DNA from: an uncultured Collinsella sp.
GTDB lineage: Bacteria > Actinomycetota > Coriobacteriia > Coriobacteriales > Coriobacteriaceae
DNA length: 10,227 nucleotides
Direction: 5' to 3'
Assembly (NCBI GenBank): GCA_900544225.1
Contig: UQUD01000064.1
Coordinates: 1-10,227, forward strand
Below, piece by piece: positions 6,225 through 10,227 of the stretch. Position 1 is the stretch's first letter. Every line of letters starts with the position of its first letter. The position numbers and the translations under genes were made by a program. The notes below the pieces were generated by a model. The model did no database searches. It was not told where the DNA came from and was given only the letters and a program-made list of their open reading frames with translations.

Positions 6225-6330
6225 ACCGGTTTAGGTGTTAACAGCACACCGGTACAAGCTGGATCTGTCTGGGCGATTGTCGGCATGGAAAAGGGCGCGC
6301 TGACAAGTCGGGAATCGCCGCGCGGATCCA
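6225..6330 (+). other. Structured leader upstream of EIIC
   Basis: Two sets of inverted repeats fill the leader. ACCGGT (6225-6230) and ACCGGT (6248-6253) can pair, with GTG/CAC continuing the stem past a bulge. Then TGGATC (6260-6265) pairs with GATCCA (6325-6330), GGCGATT (6272-6278) with AATCGCC (6313-6319) and GTC (6279-6281) with GAC (6302-6304), all nested in the right order to build one long irregular stem-loop. The ribosome site (6343-6350) lies just outside it. No known RNA class is recognised. Confidence 0.4.
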
Positions 6331-6352
6331 AGAGGGATCAAAGGGAGGAACA

Positions 6353-7126
6353 ATGCTTGTTCAAGCGATCCTCATCGGACTTATCGCTGCCTTCGGTAAG
6401 CTCGATTATCAGCTCGGTACGCTCTATGCGTTCCGCCCGATCGTTCTGTGCCCGCTCGTCGGCATAGTCCTCGGGGACCTGCAGTCCGGCCTCGCCATCG
6501 GTGCGAGCCTCGAGCTGCTCTTCATGGGTTCTATCTCCATCGGCGCTTACGTGCCGCCCGATGAGACGATTGGCGGTGTGCTCGCCTGCGCCTTCGCTAT
6601 TCAGCTGGGTCAGAGCACCGAGGCCGCTATCGCGCTCGCGATGCCCATCGCCACTCTGTGCCTGGCCATTAAGAACGTCGTCAACGCCGGTATGCCCCTT
6701 CTGGTCGACCGTGCCGACGTCTTTGCCAGCAAGGGTAACCTCAAGGGTATCTACGCTATGCACTGGATTATCGGTCTCGTGATTGTCGTCCTGGCCTTTA
6801 TCCTGTGCTCGGTCTCCTTCTATCTGGGTGCCGACGCTGTTCAGGGCCTGCTCGACTTCATCCCGACGTTCGTCCTCGATGGCTTTGGCGTCGCAGCCAA
6901 CATCCTGCCTGCCATGGGCTTCGCCATGCTCGGCCGTCTGGTGCTTACCAAGCAGCTCGTGCCGTTCTACTTCCTGGGCTTCCTGCTGTGCTCCTATGCC
7001 AACGTGCCCGTCCTCGGCGTCGCCCTGATCGCAATCATCATCGGCATCGATAAGTACGACCTGCTGGGCCTTGGTGGCGCCCAGTCCCAGCTTTCTGTGG
7101 AAGGGGATGAGGACGATGACTTCTAA
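6353..7126 (+). CDS. PTS mannose/sorbose-family EIIC component
   Basis: A 257-residue integral membrane protein of the EIIC family that forms the sugar path together with EIID. It begins with a hydrophobic helix (MLVQAILIGLIAAF), followed by RPIVLCPLVGIVLGDLQSGL (28-47) and the family signature GASLELLFMGSISIG with the following AYVPPD (50-70). Further hydrophobic segments lie near residues 85-105, 137-158, 183-200 and 205-230. The C-terminal tail is acidic (EGDEDDDF) and probably cytoplasmic. Length is normal. The ATG at 6353 has an excellent GGGAGGAA (6343-6350). The 3' end overlaps EIID by 11 bp. It heads unit 2 and is apart from EIIA/EIIB, which sit in unit 1. Family assignment is secure; sugar specificity is not visible. 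Confidence 0.95.
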   Translation: MLVQAILIGLIAAFGKLDYQLGTLYAFRPIVLCPLVGIVLGDLQSGLAIGASLELLFMGSISIGAYVPPDETIGGVLACAFAIQLGQSTEAAIALAMPIATLCLAIKNVVNAGMPLLVDRADVFASKGNLKGIYAMHWIIGLVIVVLAFILCSVSFYLGADAVQGLLDFIPTFVLDGFGVAANILPAMGFAMLGRLVLTKQLVPFYFLGFLLCSYANVPVLGVALIAIIIGIDKYDLLGLGGAQSQLSVEGDEDDDF

Positions 7127-7940
7127 TTCCGAGAACCAGATTACTCGCTCCGACCTCATTAAGAGCGCCGTGAACACCGGCGCCCTGGGCATGGAATTCT
7201 CCTGGACCTACTACAAGCAGATGAACATTGCCTTCTGCCTGATGGTCGCCAACATGCTCAAGAAGATCTATGCCGGCCGTCCCGATGATTACGCCGAGGC
7301 CCTGCATCGTCACAGCGCATTCTTCAACATCACCCCGCAGCTCGCTCCCTTCGTGGGTGGCATCGCGATGGCCATGGAAGAAAAGGTCGCTCGTGGCGAG
7401 GTTGAGCCCGAGAGCGTCAACGACATCAAGGCCGCCCTCATGGGTCCGCTTTCCGGCCTGGGTGACTCCTTCTTCCTGTCCACCCTGCGCGTCGTCGCCG
7501 CTGCCGTGGGCATCAGCCTGTGCCAGGCCGGCAACGTCTTTGGCCCCATCGCCTTCCTGCTCGTCTACAACATCCCGGCGTTCCTGATTCGTATCTTTGG
7601 CGCTATCAAGGGTTATGAGCTAGGCATTGGTTTCCTCGACGAGGCTCAGAAGACCGGCCTGATGCAAAAGATCATGGCCTGCGTCGGCATTGTCGGCGTT
7701 ATGGTCGTCGGCGCCATGAGCAAGGACATGTTCTGGGCTTCGTTGCCCATCGCCATTGGTCAGGGCGACTCCGCCCAGACTCTCCAGGACATCCTGGACG
7801 GCATCATGCCCGGTATGCTCGGTATGGCCGCCTTCTGGCTCTACTACTGGCTGCTCTCCAAGAAGATCAACCCGATGGTCCTGATCCTCTGCACCATGGT
7901 CGTGGGCATCATCGGCGCTTACTTTGGCGTGCTTGCCTAA
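7116..7940 (+). CDS. PTS mannose-family EIID component
   Basis: A 274-residue EIID protein, the second membrane-bound part of the mannose-family permease. The N-terminal soluble part contains the family pattern YYKQMNIAFCLMVANMLKKIY (32-52), ALHRHSAFFNITP (62-74) and AMAMEE (84-89). MGPLSGLGDS (109-118) is the conserved loop before the first membrane segment. Hydrophobic segments follow near 120-160, 185-215 and at the C-terminus (MVLILCTMVVGIIGAYFGVLA). I chose the ATG at 7116, 9 nt after AAGGGG (7101-7106); the in-frame ATG at 7107 touches that site and is less likely. It overlaps EIIC by 11 bp, which suggests coupled translation of the two subunits. A terminator-like hairpin lies 48 bp after its stop. 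Confidence 0.95.
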   Translation: MTSNSENQITRSDLIKSAVNTGALGMEFSWTYYKQMNIAFCLMVANMLKKIYAGRPDDYAEALHRHSAFFNITPQLAPFVGGIAMAMEEKVARGEVEPESVNDIKAALMGPLSGLGDSFFLSTLRVVAAAVGISLCQAGNVFGPIAFLLVYNIPAFLIRIFGAIKGYELGIGFLDEAQKTGLMQKIMACVGIVGVMVVGAMSKDMFWASLPIAIGQGDSAQTLQDILDGIMPGMLGMAAFWLYYWLLSKKINPMVLILCTMVVGIIGAYFGVLA

Positions 7941-7988
7941 TATGTTCGAATCGCGCTTCCATCGCGTCTAACGGTTGCGTCGATCTTT

Positions 7989-8026
7989 GGGGGGCTTGTC
8001 GCATCTGCGGCGGCCCCCTGTTTTTT
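7989..8026 (+). terminator. Rho-independent terminator between EIID and the epimerase
   Basis: GGGGGC (7990-7995) pairs with GCCCCC (8013-8018), with an added G-U pair outside and a small CGC/GCG helix (8000-8002 and 8007-8009) in the loop. Six T residues follow at 8021-8026. Only 26 nt separate this T-run from the next start codon, so it either lowers epimerase expression by partial read-through or acts as an attenuator in that gene's leader. Confidence 0.8.
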
Positions 8027-8052
8027 AAAACTCCGTACGAAAGGGGAGGGCT

Positions 8053-8898
8053 ATGGTCGTACCCGAGCTTTCGCTCATGAACATCAACCATCGTTACTAC
8101 AGCATCGAGACGTTTTTTAAGGCTGCAGGTGAGGCCGGCTATCGCAATATCGAGCTATGGACCGGCTCGATGCACCTGTATGTGGATTGCCATGAGCACG
8201 ATTCGGTGGATAAGATTCGCGATCTTGCCGCCCAATACGGTATCAAGATCGTGTGCGTGTGCCCCGAGCAGAACAACCCCAAGCCATGGAACGTCGCGGT
8301 GCGCGGTGAGGCGGGCCAAAAACGCATCCTCTCGTACTTTAAGAATGTGATCGACGTTGCCGTTGAGTTGGGCGTGCCGCAGATTCTGGTGACGAGTGGT
8401 TGGGCCTATCTGGACGAGCCGGCTGAGGACGCCTGGGCCCGCAGCGTTGCCATGCTGCGCTCGGTGTGCGACTACGCCGATACGCGCGGTATTCGCGTCG
8501 CGCTCGAGGCCCTGCAGCCGTCGGAGTCCGTGTTGGTCAATACGGCACAGGATGTCGCGCGCATCCTCGAGGCGGTCGATCGTCCCAACCTGAAGGCCTG
8601 TATCGACTTTGGCGCCATGGAAGTTGCCGGCGACACGATCGACGGCTACTTTGAGGTTTTGGGCGACAAGATCGTTCACACCCACTTTGTAGATGTGGGC
8701 GGCGGCACGACGCATCTTGCCTGGGGCGACGGCGAGCGTGATATGCGTGCCGACCTCGAGGCACTCATGCGCCACGGCTATACGGGCTATGTCTCGGCCG
8801 AGACGTGTGATGGCCGCTACTATCAAGATCCGTCCAAGGCGACGACTCAGGTTATCGAGATGTATCGCCGTGTGACAGCGGAGATGGAAGCCGAATAA
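8053..8898 (+). CDS. TIM-barrel sugar isomerase/epimerase (FrlC-like ketose 3-epimerase type)
   Basis: A 281-residue soluble protein of the xylose-isomerase-like/AP-endonuclease-2 TIM-barrel superfamily. The general fold is shown by AGEAGYRNIELWTG (25-38), LAAQYGIKIVCVCPEQN (58-74) and repeated beta-alpha units. Four likely metal ligands appear in the expected order: Glu152 in VALEALQP, Asp185 in ACIDFGAM, His211 in HTHFVD and Glu250 in VSAETC. These contexts resemble fructoselysine 3-epimerase FrlC and D-psicose-type 3-epimerases, which invert C3 of ketoses. In this locus it could convert a 3-epimer of the substrate into the form used by the deglycase (inference). The ATG at 8053 has GGGGAGG (8043-8049). 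It lies after a terminator-like hairpin behind EIID. Isomerase or hydrolase activity cannot be ruled out from sequence alone. Confidence 0.85.
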   Translation: MVVPELSLMNINHRYYSIETFFKAAGEAGYRNIELWTGSMHLYVDCHEHDSVDKIRDLAAQYGIKIVCVCPEQNNPKPWNVAVRGEAGQKRILSYFKNVIDVAVELGVPQILVTSGWAYLDEPAEDAWARSVAMLRSVCDYADTRGIRVALEALQPSESVLVNTAQDVARILEAVDRPNLKACIDFGAMEVAGDTIDGYFEVLGDKIVHTHFVDVGGGTTHLAWGDGERDMRADLEALMRHGYTGYVSAETCDGRYYQDPSKATTQVIEMYRRVTAEMEAE

Positions 8899-8910
8899 CT
8901 AAACTGCGCG

Positions 8911-8952
8911 GTTGCGCCGGAAACGCTTGGGCGGGTCTGGCGCAACGCTTTT
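8911..8952 (+). terminator. Probable rho-independent terminator after the epimerase
   Basis: GTTGCGCC (8911-8918) and GGCGCAAC (8939-8946) form a perfect 8-bp stem with a 20-nt loop, followed by GC and TTTT (8949-8952). It begins 12 nt after the epimerase stop. The T-run is short, hence moderate confidence. Confidence 0.65.
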
Positions 8953-9016
8953 ATAGCTGGCGAGTTGTGGGGAACCCGTTGGCAGTAGCGCTCGAAATAG
9001 ACAACTATTGGCGTTG

Positions 9017-9024
9017 TAATACCA
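9017..9024 (-). promoter_or_regulatory. Inverted extra copy of the operator core upstream of deglycase copy 2
   Basis: On the minus strand 9024-9017 reads TGGTATTA, the central eight bases of the shared operator motif, in the opposite direction to all other copies. It lies about 56 bp upstream of the first of the paired sites before deglycase copy 2. Neither of the other two units shows such an inverted copy. Confidence 0.35.
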
Positions 9025-9072
9025 CTCGGGCGAGGAAACCGACCGTTCGCCGCAAATCTCCGTGAGTTTGGA

Positions 9073-9117
9073 TTGGTATTAAATAACAAGCAATCGTATG
9101 GCTATAATTGGTATCAG
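9073..9117 (+). promoter_or_regulatory. Paired operator motif and promoter of unit 3 (deglycase copy 2)
   Basis: TTGGTATTAA (9073-9082) and TTGGTATCAG (9108-9117) are direct copies of the shared motif, cores 35 bp apart. TATAAT at 9103-9108 overlaps the downstream copy as in unit 2. The predicted leader of about 50 nt holds a 7-bp hairpin with one G-U pair (9124-9130 with 9138-9144), then GGGAGG (9154-9159) as ribosome site. It shares no extended sequence with the leader of copy 1. Confidence 0.7.
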
Positions 9118-9165
9118 CAAGAAGCGCGATGTATAGAATTGCGCACATGTGATGGGAGGACACAC

Positions 9166-10227
9166 ATGAAGGAGACCGAGAAGATCGAGATCATGCACTT
9201 CGACCAGGAGGGCTACCTCGAGGACGGCAGGAACGTCTACGAGGCCGGCAAGAAGATGACCGCCCTGGCCGACCGCGTGCACGAGGAGGGCTACGACGCC
9301 GTCTTCCTGATGGGCGTCGGCGGCACCTGGGACGAGTTCATGCAGCTCGAGTACCTCATGAACAAGTTCGGCGACCGCGACCTCGAGGTCTACCTGATCC
9401 ACGCCGCCGAGTGGAACGTCATGGGCCACAAGCGCATGACCGACAGGTCCGTCGTGCTGACCGCCTCCGAGTCCGGCACCACCCCCGAGGTGCTCGAGGC
9501 CGTCGGCAAGATGAGGGAGATGGGCGTGCGCGTCTTCGCCATGACCAACCCCGAGGGCAAGATCGGGCAGGCCGTGGGCGCCGAGAACTGCGTCATGATG
9601 GCCTCCGACCACGGCGCCGGCGGCTGCGAGAAGGGCTACTACCTCGCCGACTGCTTCGGCCTGCGCCTGCTCAACCGCCGCGGCTGCTTCCCCAAGTTCG
9701 ACCTGTTCATCGAGCAGACGAAGGACGTCTGGAAGGACATGCTCGACATCCGCAAGCGCTTCGAGCCGCGCGCCGAGGAGCTCGCCAGGAAGTACGCGCT
9801 GGCCGACTACACCATGTTCATCGGCTCGGGCGCGCTGTGGGGCGAGACCATCCTGTACTCCATGTGCCTGCTCGAGGAGATGCAGTGGAAGCGCATCCGC
9901 CACATCACCTCGCACGACTTCTTCCACGGCACGCTCGAGCTGCTCGAGCCCGGCGTCCCGGTGTTCCTGTTCATGGGAGAGGACGAGTGCCGCGCCCTCG
10001 ACGAGCGCGTCCGCGCCTTCCTCACCAGCGGCGTGACCGGCGACGAGGACTACGTCATCATCGACACCGCCGAGTACGCGATTCCGGGCCTGGACGACGA
10101 CTTCCGCGTCATCGTGTCCCCCTGGATCCTGTCCGTGCTGACCACCGACCGCCTCGCGCGCAACTACGAGCTGGTCACCAAGCACAACCTCAAGTACCGC
10201 CGCTACTACCACCAGTTCGACTACTAA
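9166..10227 (+). CDS. SIS-domain sugar-phosphate deglycase (fructosamine-6-phosphate deglycase type), copy 2
   Basis: This gene encodes exactly the same 353-residue protein as 4016-5077, with the same SIS domains, the same E238/H254 pair and the same near-total use of G- or C-ending codons. What differs is its control region: it has its own TATAAT promoter with paired operator motifs, a short leader and a GGGAGG ribosome site 6 nt before the ATG at 9166. Upstream in-frame starts back to 9073 would run through the promoter and are not credible. Its stop codon is the last triplet of the window, so the genes downstream are unknown; by analogy with unit 1 another set of PTS genes could follow. 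Two identical enzymes with separate promoters suggest extra dosage or service to two transport systems (inference). Confidence 0.88.
   Translation: MKETEKIEIMHFDQEGYLEDGRNVYEAGKKMTALADRVHEEGYDAVFLMGVGGTWDEFMQLEYLMNKFGDRDLEVYLIHAAEWNVMGHKRMTDRSVVLTASESGTTPEVLEAVGKMREMGVRVFAMTNPEGKIGQAVGAENCVMMASDHGAGGCEKGYYLADCFGLRLLNRRGCFPKFDLFIEQTKDVWKDMLDIRKRFEPRAEELARKYALADYTMFIGSGALWGETILYSMCLLEEMQWKRIRHITSHDFFHGTLELLEPGVPVFLFMGEDECRALDERVRAFLTSGVTGDEDYVIIDTAEYAIPGLDDDFRVIVSPWILSVLTTDRLARNYELVTKHNLKYRRYYHQFDY
9166..10227 (+). repeat. 1062-bp perfect direct repeat, second copy
   Basis: Identical to 4016-5077 and in the same orientation. The right end of the identity cannot be judged because the window stops at the final base of the stop codon; in copy 1 the next bases lead into EIIA. 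Confidence 0.97.

Noticed and set aside
1..10227. CRISPR arrays, tRNA or rRNA genes, transposase genes or insertion-sequence ends around the duplicated gene
   Set aside because: No regularly spaced short repeats, no cloverleaf-like sequence and no transposase reading frame were seen; the repeat has no terminal inverted repeats at its left edge.

Overview
The window reads as chromosomal DNA of a moderately GC-rich, probably actinobacterial gut commensal. A Collinsella-like member of the Coriobacteriia is my best guess, from protein style, strong GGAGG-type ribosome sites and the mixture of a mannose-family PTS with an Amadori-type deglycase. This is inference; no 16S or other marker is present.

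Layout. Positions 1-346 hold the 5' part of murB on the minus strand. A divergent LacI-family regulator (530-1558) follows. A small protein of unknown function (1747-2238) and two overlapping GntR/HutC-type regulators (2274-3041 and 3026-3739) form a probable operon that ends at a clear terminator (3746-3781). Then come three transcription units on the plus strand: (1) SIS-domain deglycase copy 1, PTS EIIA and PTS EIIB (4016-6058); (2) PTS EIIC, EIID and, beyond a terminator-like hairpin, a TIM-barrel sugar epimerase/isomerase (6353-8898); (3) SIS-domain deglycase copy 2 (9166-10227), whose stop codon is the last codon of the window.

How the genes fit together. EIIA, EIIB, EIIC and EIID make a complete mannose-family sugar transporter (HPr and enzyme I must lie elsewhere). 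It would import and phosphorylate a sugar or glycated amine. The SIS proteins resemble fructosamine-6-phosphate deglycases (FrlB/FraB/Gfr type) and keep a Glu/His pair with the spacing expected for that family. The TIM-barrel protein resembles FrlC-type ketose 3-epimerases. The most likely job of the locus is therefore uptake and breakdown of an Amadori compound such as fructoselysine or a relative; the exact substrate is not visible in the sequence.

Standout features. The two deglycase genes are identical over all 1062 bases from ATG to stop, with unrelated DNA directly upstream, and both use almost only G- or C-ending codons, unlike their neighbours. Each of the three catabolic units is preceded by two same-direction copies of a motif close to YYGGTATYAA, 33-35 bp apart, spanning the predicted -10 region; these are probably operators for one or both GntR regulators. 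Two of the leaders also contain clear long inverted repeats.
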